From Phycisphaerales bacterium (GTDB lineage Bacteria; Planctomycetota; Phycisphaerae; UBA1845), in the NCBI GenBank assembly GCA_013140575.1, contig JABFSN010000018.1, forward strand, positions 1-45,664: DNA of 45,664 nucleotides, in the 5' to 3' direction. This document shows, piece after piece, positions 35,252 through 43,338 of the stretch. Both the position numbers and the translations under genes were made by a program. Each line of letters starts with the position of its first letter. The first letter of the stretch is position 1. A model generated the notes under the pieces. The model made no database searches. It saw only the letters and a list, made by a program, of their open reading frames with translations, and was not told the DNA's origin.

Positions 35252-35345
35252 GTGAACACTTCCATGTGCGTCGCGACGCCAATCGGACTCCATCGACGCG
35301 CCGGCGGCCCGACCGCGATCGACAAACTCGTGAACGCGAACGCCG

Positions 35346-36089
35346 TCAGCGCACGAACAACACCACCAGATTGAGCACGATGACGGCCGCGGCCAGCACG
35401 GCGACGGCCGCGATGACCCCCGTGAACCATCGCCCCTGCCGGGCAAACAGTCCGGTCATCCGTTCTTCGCGGACGGCCGCCTCACACTGCGCGCGGGCCA
35501 TCACGTCGGCCGATTGCACCAGTGTCTGCCGCATGACCCCCACCGATTCGCCAAACCCGGTCAACGACGCGGCCACCCGTTCATGCGTCGATTGGACCGC
35601 ACCAAGATGCGCGGAGACCGATTGCAGGTTGTCGCGCTGGGCGTCCACCAGATTGGGAATCTGGGCGATGGCCTGTTCCCAGCGGGCCTGACGACCGTCG
35701 CTGGTTTCGAGCAGACGGGCGATCGACGCCAACTGCTCCTGTTGCACGCGGGCGACCTCGGTCATGCGTCCGACCGTGGCCGAAAGCTGAATCAGCGAGT
35801 CGGCCACCTGCCGGGTGCGCTCGTCGCGCACCTCCAGATGCCGATGGATCGAATCAACGAGACCGGACAACTTGTGATACCCCTCCTCGAGCCGCTGGAG
35901 CGAAGTCATCTGCGCCGGGCGGCGAAGCAGGGCCCCACCCGTGCTTCCATTCCCGCCGTGTTGATCCGACACTGGTTTGATCAGCCCGTCACCATCGGTG
36001 TCAAAATCGTGGTCGTTCAGTCGGTCGCCCGAGTCGCCCGGCTTGAACCAGTGGCCCATCCGTGTCCAGAATCGGTGCACGCTTGTCAT
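35346..36089 (-). CDS. Coiled-coil protein with C-terminal membrane anchor
   Basis: A 247-residue protein of unknown family, starting after AAGGAGACTGCC. Residues of the N-terminal third are acidic/glycine-rich with a DTDGDG loop. From about residue 70 to 215 it is a long amphipathic helix or coiled coil (LEEGYHKLSGLVDSIHRHLE; SATVGRMTEVARVQQEQLAS), like the cytoplasmic helices of chemoreceptors. A single C-terminal membrane segment (VIAAVAVLAAAVIVLNLVVL) follows. It has no signal peptide, so the coil should be cytoplasmic and tail-anchored. It is co-directional with pilT, 94 bases upstream, and may be co-transcribed. Confidence 0.65.
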   Translation of the reverse strand: MTSVHRFWTRMGHWFKPGDSGDRLNDHDFDTDGDGLIKPVSDQHGGNGSTGGALLRRPAQMTSLQRLEEGYHKLSGLVDSIHRHLEVRDERTRQVADSLIQLSATVGRMTEVARVQQEQLASIARLLETSDGRQARWEQAIAQIPNLVDAQRDNLQSVSAHLGAVQSTHERVAASLTGFGESVGVMRQTLVQSADVMARAQCEAAVREERMTGLFARQGRWFTGVIAAVAVLAAAVIVLNLVVLFVR

Positions 36090-36308
36090 GGCAGTCTCCT
36101 TACCACCCAGGGTTGAACCATCCGTGGCCCGTGACCCCTCTTTTATCTTAGAAACCGTCGGACGCACCGTCAATCAGATTCTTCCGAAAGCCCGCGGCTG
36201 ACGACTCCCGATAGAAAACCGACTCCCACCACCGATCAGGCTCCTCGCTCGATTTCGGCGAACGCGGATGGACGGCCGTCAGGATTGACCGCTATCTGTT
36301 TGCCCGGA

Positions 36309-36956
36309 TCAGGGCGATTGCCCGGCGACCCGCTTTTGGAAGTGCCCGCGCCAGTCGGCGGAAAGCGACGTCAACGCCGCGGCGCGCCGGGCGCCGTCAA
36401 GATTGCCGTGGTCGAAATGCCGCAGGTGCGACATTTCGACCACGGTCATGCGCGCGTCGTCCGTGGATACACATGCGACCGCATCACCGGCGGCGATTCG
36501 GCCCTCGCACAGAACCCGGAGATAAAAACCGACCCGACCGCTTTTGAGGAACGCCGCCGGAAACGCAGCGGACTTCATTTTGATGCCCAATTTGAGGCAC
36601 GGCGCCCGCGGCTGGGACACCTGCAGTTCGGCCGACCCGATTCGGAACACGTCGCCGATATGGACCGTGGATTCGCCAAGCCCCTCGATGGTGAGGTTCT
36701 CGCCAAATTGACCCGGCGAAAAGTCGCCGCGGCCTAATTCGGCGGACCATGCCGCGTAGTGCTCCCATGGATAGGCGTAGACGGCCTTTTCCGGCCCTCC
36801 GTGGACGGAAAGATCGGCTTGCACGTCGCCCGCCAGGCCGTGTGTGTGGACCGCGATCGGTCCATCGACCGGCGTCTTGAAAATGCCCGTGGAAACGGGG
36901 CGGCCGTTGTGCATCACCAGCCGCGCCCGACCGACGTTGACGGAAAGAACCCTCAC
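36309..36956 (-). CDS. MOSC-domain protein (YiiM-like)
   Basis: A 215-residue protein of the MOSC superfamily, which carries sulphur or molybdenum-cofactor-linked reactions; YiiM-like members reduce N-hydroxylated substrates. VHTHGLAGDVQADLSVHGG, FGENLTIEGL and SQPRAPCLKLG with the invariant Cys120 are present. It ends with a helical YiiM-type tail (DWRGHFQKR). The first start is GTG 36956 (VRVLSVNVGRA) and no good ribosome site is seen. It stands apart from the flagellar block. Confidence 0.85.
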   Translation of the reverse strand: MRVLSVNVGRARLVMHNGRPVSTGIFKTPVDGPIAVHTHGLAGDVQADLSVHGGPEKAVYAYPWEHYAAWSAELGRGDFSPGQFGENLTIEGLGESTVHIGDVFRIGSAELQVSQPRAPCLKLGIKMKSAAFPAAFLKSGRVGFYLRVLCEGRIAAGDAVACVSTDDARMTVVEMSHLRHFDHGNLDGARRAAALTSLSADWRGHFQKRVAGQSP

Positions 36957-37072
36957 GGAGGGGCAATGTGGGGCAAGTCACCCCGGCGGTCAACGCTCGC
37001 CCCATCGACGGGCCGGAATGGGCTCGCATCGATATGAATTCCCGGTTCCCACCACGGACCCACCCGATTTAT

Positions 37073-37336
37073 TTACGATCGCCGGGGCCGCTTCGCCTTT
37101 GGCTTCGACTTCGAGCCGTTGATCGGCGCGATTCGCGTGATGTGAATGGGATCGCAATAGACTAGTTCCATCGGCAAACCATCGGCGAGAGGATTTACGC
37201 CGATGGCCACGGCGAGAAGGGTGATAATTATGTTGTCCGGATGGCGAACGTCGTAGGAAGATCCATCCGACAGATGGATGCGCAGCGGCGTGAATGGCTG
37301 TTGGCGAACTCGCTTTAATACCTGCGAAGCGTGCAT
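37073..37336 (-). CDS. Small hypothetical protein
   Basis: A protein of 87 residues from ATG 37336, with a possible TTG start at 37354. PFTPLRIHLSDGSSYDVRHPD followed by a hydrophobic strand segment (NIIITLLAVAIGV) and a lysine/arginine-rich tail. Similar small proteins are common in planctomycete genomes, but I cannot name the family or function. There is no signal peptide or obvious partner. Confidence 0.5.
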   Translation of the reverse strand: MHASQVLKRVRQQPFTPLRIHLSDGSSYDVRHPDNIIITLLAVAIGVNPLADGLPMELVYCDPIHITRIAPINGSKSKPKAKRPRRS

Positions 37337-37402
37337 TCTTGCAGATTCTAGCAAATCGAGCGGTATCGGGCAACCGGCGCGGAATCACCGAAAACGATCG
37401 CA

Positions 37403-37729
37403 TTATCCCGCAACGTCCAGATGCAGCCGACCGTCCTTGTCGCGAGTCAGGCCGGCGTCGGCCTCATTGGGATGATCCTCGTGATGTTCCTGCCCCGGCT
37501 GCTCGTGCTCGCGGCCTTGCCCGCCGGCGCCCTCGGCGTCCGTGAACACGGCCGTGTCGTTGTCGCTGGTTTCGATCAGGTTGCCGGCGTCGTCGATGGC
37601 ACGGGCATTGCGCCGAGCCGCGTTGGCTTCACCGGACCGCGCCGCGTTTCGCGTGCGGGCGACTTCGGACTGAACGAAACCGGACTGGGCGGCCGATCCG
37701 GCGACATGCGGTGGAACAATGTCGGACAT
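37403..37729 (-). CDS. Small hydrophilic protein near fliA
   Basis: A 108-residue hydrophilic, Ala- and charge-rich protein from ATG 37729. No signal peptide, cysteines or membrane segment. The N-terminal part looks helical (SDIVPPHVAGSAAQSGFVQS, ARSGEANAARRNARAIDD) and includes DTAVFTDAEGAGGQG; the tail is acidic and His-rich and ends DGRLHLDVAG. I recall similar sequences in planctomycetes but know no function. It lies downstream of fliA on the same strand across 199 bases. A FlgM-like or other flagellar role is a guess only. Confidence 0.55.
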   Translation of the reverse strand: MSDIVPPHVAGSAAQSGFVQSEVARTRNAARSGEANAARRNARAIDDAGNLIETSDNDTAVFTDAEGAGGQGREHEQPGQEHHEDHPNEADAGLTRDKDGRLHLDVAG

Positions 37730-37928
37730 GGCGTTCACATGGCGCGGCGAGTGTCGGTTACCGAAGAACTTGCATCACCCGAAGGCGCGACGCTCGCAAA
37801 GAACGAACAGACCATCAACTCCGCCAACCCGATTGCGAACCAAGACAAGCAAATCGCCGGCGGCTTTTTCCTGCTTCTTGGCGACCGTTGCGCCTTTGCG
37901 TGAGCTTCACGCGCAGCGCGACCATTCC

Positions 37929-38717
37929 CTACGCCGCGAATTCCTCGATTTCCAGCGGCTTCAGCGTCAACTGCGCTTTCAGCCGTTCGAGGATGGCCGA
38001 GTGCATCTGGCTCACTCGGCTCTCCGACAGGTCCAGCGTCATCCCGATTTCCTTCATGGTCATCTGTTCGTAGTAATAGAGAATCAGTATCAGGCGTTCC
38101 GCCCGTGTCAGTCCCCGCGTCATCAGATCGCGGATGTCGCGCTTCTGGGCCTCTTCCATGGGGTCCGTCCCCCGGCGGTCCACCAGCACGTCGATCTCCC
38201 GCACCTCGCGGCTGGAATCCGTCTCGAACTGACGACGCGACAGCGACACCTGCGTGATCGCTTTGGAATCGCGGACCAGCCGCTCGAAATCGTCCTGCGG
38301 CAGCTTCAGATGTCGCTGCAGATCGTCGACCGTCGGCATCTGACCGTTCTGCGCCAGCAGGCTCCGCGTGGCATGATCCAGGCGATGAGCCCGGCTGCGC
38401 ACCAGACGCGGCACCCAGTCCATGGCCCGCAATTCGTCCAAAATGGCCCCGCGAATCCGGGCCGCGCAATACGTTTCGAACTTGACGCCGCGCTCCAGGT
38501 CGAACGACTCGATGGCGTCGACCAGCCCGAACACTCCGGCAGACACCAAATCCTGGGTGTCCACCTCATCCGGCAGCTTGGCCGCGATGCGTTCGGAATT
38601 GTAGCGCACCAGCGGAAAGTAGATTTCCATCAGGCGGTTGCGCAGTTCCTCGGAAGCGGTGGCCTTGTATTCCACCCACATCGTGACCAGTTCTTCTCTC
38701 GAGACGGTCGGCTGCAT
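37929..38717 (-). CDS. fliA: Flagellar sigma factor FliA (sigma-28/WhiG type)
   Basis: A 262-residue sigma factor directing transcription of late flagellar genes. It starts MQPTVSREELV at ATG 38717, after GGGAGG. Region 2 is ERIAAKLPDEVDTQDLVSAG and VFGLVDAIESFDLERGVKFE, with the TYCAARIRGAILDELRAMDW core; region 3 follows, and region 4 is YEQMTMKEIGMTLDLSESRV. Position next to flhF/flhG agrees with planctomycete and proteobacterial flagellar clusters. It is normally held by an anti-sigma factor FlgM, which I do not recognise in the window. Confidence 0.92.
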   Translation of the reverse strand: MQPTVSREELVTMWVEYKATASEELRNRLMEIYFPLVRYNSERIAAKLPDEVDTQDLVSAGVFGLVDAIESFDLERGVKFETYCAARIRGAILDELRAMDWVPRLVRSRAHRLDHATRSLLAQNGQMPTVDDLQRHLKLPQDDFERLVRDSKAITQVSLSRRQFETDSSREVREIDVLVDRRGTDPMEEAQKRDIRDLMTRGLTRAERLILILYYYEQMTMKEIGMTLDLSESRVSQMHSAILERLKAQLTLKPLEIEEFAA

Positions 38718-38821
38718 GTCCCTAACCTCCCTTGGGTCCGCACGCTCGTGACCGGGCATCCTGCGGTCACGCGGCGGAACGGGTCTGCCCGGATGATTCG
38801 GGCCTCGCGGCATCCGAACGA

Positions 38822-39130
38822 TCAAGTACGCATCGGCTGCGCACGCGGACCGGTCGAACTATTTCGCCGGTCGTCCGGATCGGACGGACCGGACTGATCG
38901 GACGTCGCTTCCGCTTCGCCAAACAACGATTGTTCTCGGCGGTGCGCATGTTCGCGGACCACAACATGCGCCGCCCAACCCACGCACAGCCCGATAAGGC
39001 AAAACAACAACATCGCCCAGACGGCGCGCTGCAGAATCAGCACCGGCGGATTGCGCACCCACAGCCCGGTCAGAACGGTCGTGGAGAAGGCCAGCAACCC
39101 GAAGGCCGCACCGGTCGCACGAGGTGTCAT
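38822..39130 (-). CDS. Small two-segment membrane protein of the flagellar cluster
   Basis: A 102-residue protein with two membrane segments (GAAFGLLAFSTTVLTGLWV and ILQRAVWAMLLFCLIGLCVG) and a hydrophilic, acidic C-terminus. Its ATG overlaps the stop of the flhG-like gene (ATGA), so translation is coupled. It lies 104 bases before fliA. Family unknown; a flagellum-linked role is inferred from position only. Confidence 0.65.
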   Translation of the reverse strand: MTPRATGAAFGLLAFSTTVLTGLWVRNPPVLILQRAVWAMLLFCLIGLCVGWAAHVVVREHAHRREQSLFGEAEATSDQSGPSDPDDRRNSSTGPRAQPMRT

Positions 39131-39891
39131 GGTCTGTCACATCCGCGCCACGTTGCGTGAACGGCCCGATGCGACGGAACGCAGGAATCGCGGGGAATCG
39201 AACCAACCGGCTTTCGGATCCATCCGCGGTCCTTCGACCGTGTTCTCAAGCCGCCGGCTTCCCTGCCGGCAACCGCGTGATCCCCAGGCGATGGAAACCA
39301 CGCGACCAGCCCGACCTGTCGCGCCAACACACCGTCGGGCATTCGCCGCGCCGCCGGCACCTTCAATCGTGCCGCCAACGCGCTCAAACACATGCTCGCC
39401 GGCGATCGCGGGTCACGCAATGCCACAGGGCGTTGCCCGCGGACCGCCGCGTCAAGACCGGCATCTTGTAGAATGCGGCCGCCATATGCAAGATTAAAGT
39501 TCAAAAAAGTTTGGGAAACTTTCGCGACCCGCCGCCCCACCGATTCAGCAGCGCTACGAGTTTCGGCACGGTTAACCACGAATTGAATCGACCAGTGATA
39601 TCTCCCCGCCGACAGCTTCTTAATTATTGTAAACACATCAGTTAGCGATGCTCGATCAGATTTGCTCACAACCACCATCACGTCCGCCGGCCACGCGAGT
39701 CTCATCGCGTTCGCGATGATGTCGTGCACCGCGAATTCCGACCGCCCACCCAGCCGCAGGACTCCTTGCGACAGCAATTCATGTTCGCCATTGGACATGT
39801 CGGCCGGCGCGCGCCGGTGCCGCGAACCCGTTCCCGCCCGACCCTTTTCGGCTGACGGATACGCCGCGGTTCGTCGTGCGGATTTCAGCAT
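39127..39891 (-). CDS. FlhG/FleN-like protein lacking the P-loop half
   Basis: A 254-residue protein in the place where MinD-like FlhG normally follows flhF; its ATG overlaps the flhF stop by seven bases. The middle resembles the C-terminal half of FlhG: ADVMVVVSKSDRASLTDVFT, IKKL, QFVVNRAETRSAAESVGRRV, FLNFNLAYGGRILQDAGLDA and VRGQRPVALRDPRSPA. The N-terminal nucleotide-binding half with a KGGVGKT Walker A is missing. Only EKGRAGTGS is remotely similar and it lacks the fold around it. The last ~80 residues are not family-like. FlhG normally restrains flagellar number by stimulating FlhF GTPase activity. This may be a degenerate or repurposed form, or a deletion or frameshift. Confidence 0.55.
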   Translation of the reverse strand: MLKSARRTAAYPSAEKGRAGTGSRHRRAPADMSNGEHELLSQGVLRLGGRSEFAVHDIIANAMRLAWPADVMVVVSKSDRASLTDVFTIIKKLSAGRYHWSIQFVVNRAETRSAAESVGRRVAKVSQTFLNFNLAYGGRILQDAGLDAAVRGQRPVALRDPRSPASMCLSALAARLKVPAARRMPDGVLARQVGLVAWFPSPGDHAVAGREAGGLRTRSKDRGWIRKPVGSIPRDSCVPSHRAVHATWRGCDRP

Positions 39892-41096
39892 GTGGCGCTC
39901 GCCGCACCGGTCCTCACGGCCTTGAATTGCACCGGTGGGCCCAGAATCAGATCGGCCACACGCTCCGATTCACCCCGTTCGATGTCGTGGGGAACGGTCT
40001 GCCCGGTGGTCATGTATGATAGTCGCCCGCGGGCTCGATTCAGGCAGTTCAGAATGATGCCGAATCCTACCGCTTCGTCCAATCTGGTCATGATGACCCG
40101 ATTGACGCCCAGCCCGGCGAACCCGTCGATCGTCCGCAGCAGCACCGGCCAGGCCGACGTCCCGGGCAGGACCAAATGGGTTTCATGCGGTTTCGCGGCC
40201 GACAGCAATTCGCCCAATTCGGCCAATCGCGATGCGTCGCCCGGGTTCCGCCCGGGCGTGTCAATCAACACGACGTCGCGATCGTTCCATTGCGCGAGGG
40301 TGTCCCGCATTTGTCCGGGCGTCGCCACGACGCGCAATTCCAGCCCCAGAACGTCCGAATAGGTGCGTAACTGCTCGACGGCCGCGATGCGGACCACGTC
40401 GGTCGTGATCAGCCCGACCCGTCGGCGATCACGCAGCGAATAATTGGCCGCCAGTTTGGCCACCGTCGTGGTCTTTCCCACGCCGGTGGCGCCCACCAGC
40501 GCGACCACCCACGGTCCCGCATCGTGCCGCGGCGCCGGCCGCGGCGCGACCGGGACCATCGACCCCACAAACCCGGCCAACTGGGCTCGGACGGTGCGCG
40601 GGCATCGCCGTTGTTCGTCGGAAAGCTCGACGCGCAGCCGACGCACCAGTTCATCCGCCAATTCCGCGGCGACTTCGGATTCGATCAATCGTCGGTGGAC
40701 GCCGTTCAATTCGTCGGAACGAAGCGGACTATCGGTCGGAAATGCCGGCGTCGGAGCGTATTCCGCGCCGGAAGACGCGGTGCCACGCGCACGGTCGCCG
40801 CGCGAAGGATGCTCCTGCACCACTGTCCGGTCGCCGTCGCGCGTCAAATGGGCGGCCCGGTCTGCCTTCAACGCACCCCCCGACGCGGGCTTCACCCGGA
40901 CCATGCCCGCGGCGGAATTCACGGAGACTCGATCCCTGGAGGCCGTGATTTCGACAATCGGTGACCCCAACCGGCCCAAACCCGGCCCGCGCCGGTAGGA
41001 TCGCGTGTTCACGATGAACGCATCGGCCCCCAATGCTCGTTTCACCCTGGCAAGAGCCTCCGCCATCGTTCGGCCTTCAAACACTTCAAGCTTCAT
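39885..41096 (-). CDS. flhF: Flagellar placement GTPase FlhF
   Basis: A 403-residue SRP-type GTPase that positions flagella at the pole. It begins MKLEVFEGRTMAEALARVKR, the FlhF signature. A low-conservation linker (about residues 60-130) precedes the NG domain: P-loop GATGVGKTT (202-210), DTPGRN (279-284) and MTRLDEA, with conserved TTGQTVPHDIE and ERVADLILG at the end. It overlaps flhA by 11 bases upstream and the flhG-like gene by seven downstream, so the three are translationally coupled. Confidence 0.93.
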   Translation of the reverse strand: MKLEVFEGRTMAEALARVKRALGADAFIVNTRSYRRGPGLGRLGSPIVEITASRDRVSVNSAAGMVRVKPASGGALKADRAAHLTRDGDRTVVQEHPSRGDRARGTASSGAEYAPTPAFPTDSPLRSDELNGVHRRLIESEVAAELADELVRRLRVELSDEQRRCPRTVRAQLAGFVGSMVPVAPRPAPRHDAGPWVVALVGATGVGKTTTVAKLAANYSLRDRRRVGLITTDVVRIAAVEQLRTYSDVLGLELRVVATPGQMRDTLAQWNDRDVVLIDTPGRNPGDASRLAELGELLSAAKPHETHLVLPGTSAWPVLLRTIDGFAGLGVNRVIMTRLDEAVGFGIILNCLNRARGRLSYMTTGQTVPHDIERGESERVADLILGPPVQFKAVRTGAASATC

Positions 41097-43203
41097 GCTT
41101 CAACACCACCATCCCGCAGGTTTCGATTTCGACGCCGCGGACGATCTCCCCGAACGACAGCACGGCGATGTGCGGCAATACCGGCTCGATCATCCGCCGC
41201 ATCCACAACCGGACGCGGGGCGCGCTGACCACGACCGGCGTGCGCCCCTTCAGCGTCGGCAGCGCCCGTTCCACCTCATTCCGGACGGCCTCCACGATCC
41301 GCGACTGCATGATCGGCGGCATGGTCCACTGAATGCCACGGTCCGACACTTCCAGATGCGCGGTGACCGACTCTTCCAGGCCGGGATCCAGCGTAATGCA
41401 CGCCAGGACGCCCTTGTCGTTGGTGTGTTGCCCGCAGATGGTTCGCGCCAGCGCCGCGCGCACGTATTCGACCAGAATGTCGGGGTCCTTGGTTCGCGGC
41501 GACCAGTCCCCGATGGTCTCGATGATGGTCTCCAGATCGCGGATCGGCACCCGCTCGTTCAACAGGAAGTGCAGCACCTTTTGCACGTCGCCCGGTTTGA
41601 TGACGTTGGGGATCAGCTCCTCCACCAGCTTCGGCGCCCGCTCCCGGAGGGTGTCGATCAACCGGTTCACTTCCTGCCGCGACAGCAACTCCGGCGCGTG
41701 CCGCTTGATCGTTTCCGTCAGGTGCGTCGACACCACGCTCGACGCCTCCACCACGGTGTAATTCCGCTGCTCCGCCGCATGACGGCGGTCCGGCGCAATC
41801 CAGACGGCCGGAAGCCCGAACGCCGGCTCTTTCGTCTCCGTCCCGCTGACCCGCTCCGTCACCATCCCCGAATCGATCGCCAGCAGGTGGCCCGGCAACA
41901 CCTCGCCGCTCGCCACCTGATTGCCCCGGATCTTGATCGCGTATTGATTGGGCTGCAGTTGCATGTTGTCGCGGATGCGCACCGGCGGAACGACGATGCC
42001 CAGTTCTTGCGCGATCTGCCGCCGCATGTTCGAAATGCGGTCCAGCAGGTCGCCGCCCTGCTGCCGATCCACCAGCTTGATCAACCCGTACCCCACTTCC
42101 ATTTCCATCGCGTCGGGCAAAATCAGCTTCTCCGGTGCGTCAGCCGGCTTGGCCTTGCTTTTGGCCACCGCCGCCTTCGCCGCCGTCTGACGCGTCTTGG
42201 TGAACATGGTCCCCATCGTCACCAGCGCCGCCGCGAATCCCAGCAGTGGCAACTTCGGCAGCGGCGTCGCCAGCAACGCCACCAGGAACGCGCCCGTCAG
42301 AATCATCGCCACAGGCTGCTGAACCAGTTGCGCCACCATCTCCTCGCCGAGGTTCTTTTTCGACGCCGACCGGGTCACGATCAATGCGGCCGCGATGGAC
42401 ACAATGAACGCCGGGATCTGCGACACCAGTCCGTCGCCGATGGTCAGCTTGGTGAACACCTCCAGCGTTTCCATCAACGGCATCTTCTCGTTCACCATCC
42501 CCACGTAGACGCCGCCCAGGATGTTCACGAACGTGATGATCAGTCCCGCGACCGCGTCGCCGCGCACGAACTTGCTCGCCCCGTCCATCGCCCCGTAGAA
42601 ATCCGCTTCCATGCTGATCTGTTCGCGACGCCGCCTCGCCTCGGCCTCGTCGATCAACCCCGCGTTCAAATCCGCGTCGATGGCCATCTGCTTGCCGGGC
42701 ATGCCGTCCAACGTGAAACGGGCGGCCACTTCCGCGATGCGCGTCGCGCCCTTGGTGATGACCACGAACTGGATGATCACGATGATCGCGAAAATGATCA
42801 CCCCCACCATCAGCACGTCGCCGGCCACGAACTCCCCGAACACGCGGACCACCTCGCCCGCCGCCGACGGTCCTTCCTTCGCGTTCGTTAGAATCAAGCG
42901 CGTGGTGGCCACGTTCAGCACCAGTCGAAACAACGTCGCCGCCAGCAGCAACGACGGAAACGCCGTAAAATCCAGCGCCCCTTTCATGTACATCACAGTC
43001 AGGAGGACTACCGCCGAGAAGGTGATGTTCCCGGCCAATAGCACGTCCATGATCGACGGCGGCAATGGCACCAGCATCACCATGATCATGCACAGCGAAA
43101 AAATCGGCAAAACGACCGAATGGTGTTTTCCGACGATCCTCGCCACGCCCCGCGGCGTCAGGTCGCGCAAGGTCTTGAATGGGTCACTAACGGCTATAGC
43201 CAT
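41086..43203 (-). CDS. flhA: Flagellar export gate component FlhA
   Basis: A 705-residue inner-membrane protein forming the nonameric ring of the flagellar type III export gate. About eight N-terminal membrane segments (MIMVMLVPLPPSIMDVLLAG and following). The FHIPEP-type region is TLFRLVLNVATTRLILTNA and includes GEFVAGDVLMVGVIIFAII; DGMPGKQMAIDADLNAG is the loop region. A large cytosolic domain follows from about residue 350. It is complete and starts at ATG 43203. Gap to flhB of 135 bases holds palindromes. Confidence 0.95.
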   Translation of the reverse strand: MAIAVSDPFKTLRDLTPRGVARIVGKHHSVVLPIFSLCMIMVMLVPLPPSIMDVLLAGNITFSAVVLLTVMYMKGALDFTAFPSLLLAATLFRLVLNVATTRLILTNAKEGPSAAGEVVRVFGEFVAGDVLMVGVIIFAIIVIIQFVVITKGATRIAEVAARFTLDGMPGKQMAIDADLNAGLIDEAEARRRREQISMEADFYGAMDGASKFVRGDAVAGLIITFVNILGGVYVGMVNEKMPLMETLEVFTKLTIGDGLVSQIPAFIVSIAAALIVTRSASKKNLGEEMVAQLVQQPVAMILTGAFLVALLATPLPKLPLLGFAAALVTMGTMFTKTRQTAAKAAVAKSKAKPADAPEKLILPDAMEMEVGYGLIKLVDRQQGGDLLDRISNMRRQIAQELGIVVPPVRIRDNMQLQPNQYAIKIRGNQVASGEVLPGHLLAIDSGMVTERVSGTETKEPAFGLPAVWIAPDRRHAAEQRNYTVVEASSVVSTHLTETIKRHAPELLSRQEVNRLIDTLRERAPKLVEELIPNVIKPGDVQKVLHFLLNERVPIRDLETIIETIGDWSPRTKDPDILVEYVRAALARTICGQHTNDKGVLACITLDPGLEESVTAHLEVSDRGIQWTMPPIMQSRIVEAVRNEVERALPTLKGRTPVVVSAPRVRLWMRRMIEPVLPHIAVLSFGEIVRGVEIETCGMVVLKHEA

Positions 43204-43250
43204 GAATCCAATCGTCCTGTGTCAAGCCGGCTTGCAAACGCATTTCAGAG

Positions 43251-43270
43251 CCGCGGGCCCAAGCCCGCGG
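43251..43270. repeat. Perfect 8-bp hairpin between flhB and flhA
   Basis: CCGCGGGC-CCAA-GCCCGCGG. It lies inside the flagellar operon, together with a degenerate hairpin at 43304-43328 related to the GGTGCGAGAA family. Confidence 0.7.
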
Positions 43271-43303
43271 ACGACCACCAATGCAGTCGTCTGGGCCCTC
43301 GCT

Positions 43304-43328
43304 GGTGCGAAAACCCCCTCTCGCGCCC
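43304..43328. repeat. Degenerate copy of the GGTGCGAGAA hairpin
   Basis: GGTGCGAAAACCCCCTCTCG followed by CGCCC resembles hairpin 1 of the repeats at 28601 and 45361, but the stem has several mismatches. It ends ten bases before the flhB stop codon. Confidence 0.45.
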
Positions 43329-43338
43329 CGCCGCATCT

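Noticed and set aside
39800-39891. EKGRAGTGSR in the FlhG-like protein as a Walker A motif
   Set aside because: It lacks the KGGVGKT/S consensus lysine context, the beta strand before it and the helix after it, and is followed almost at once by the C-terminal-half homology.
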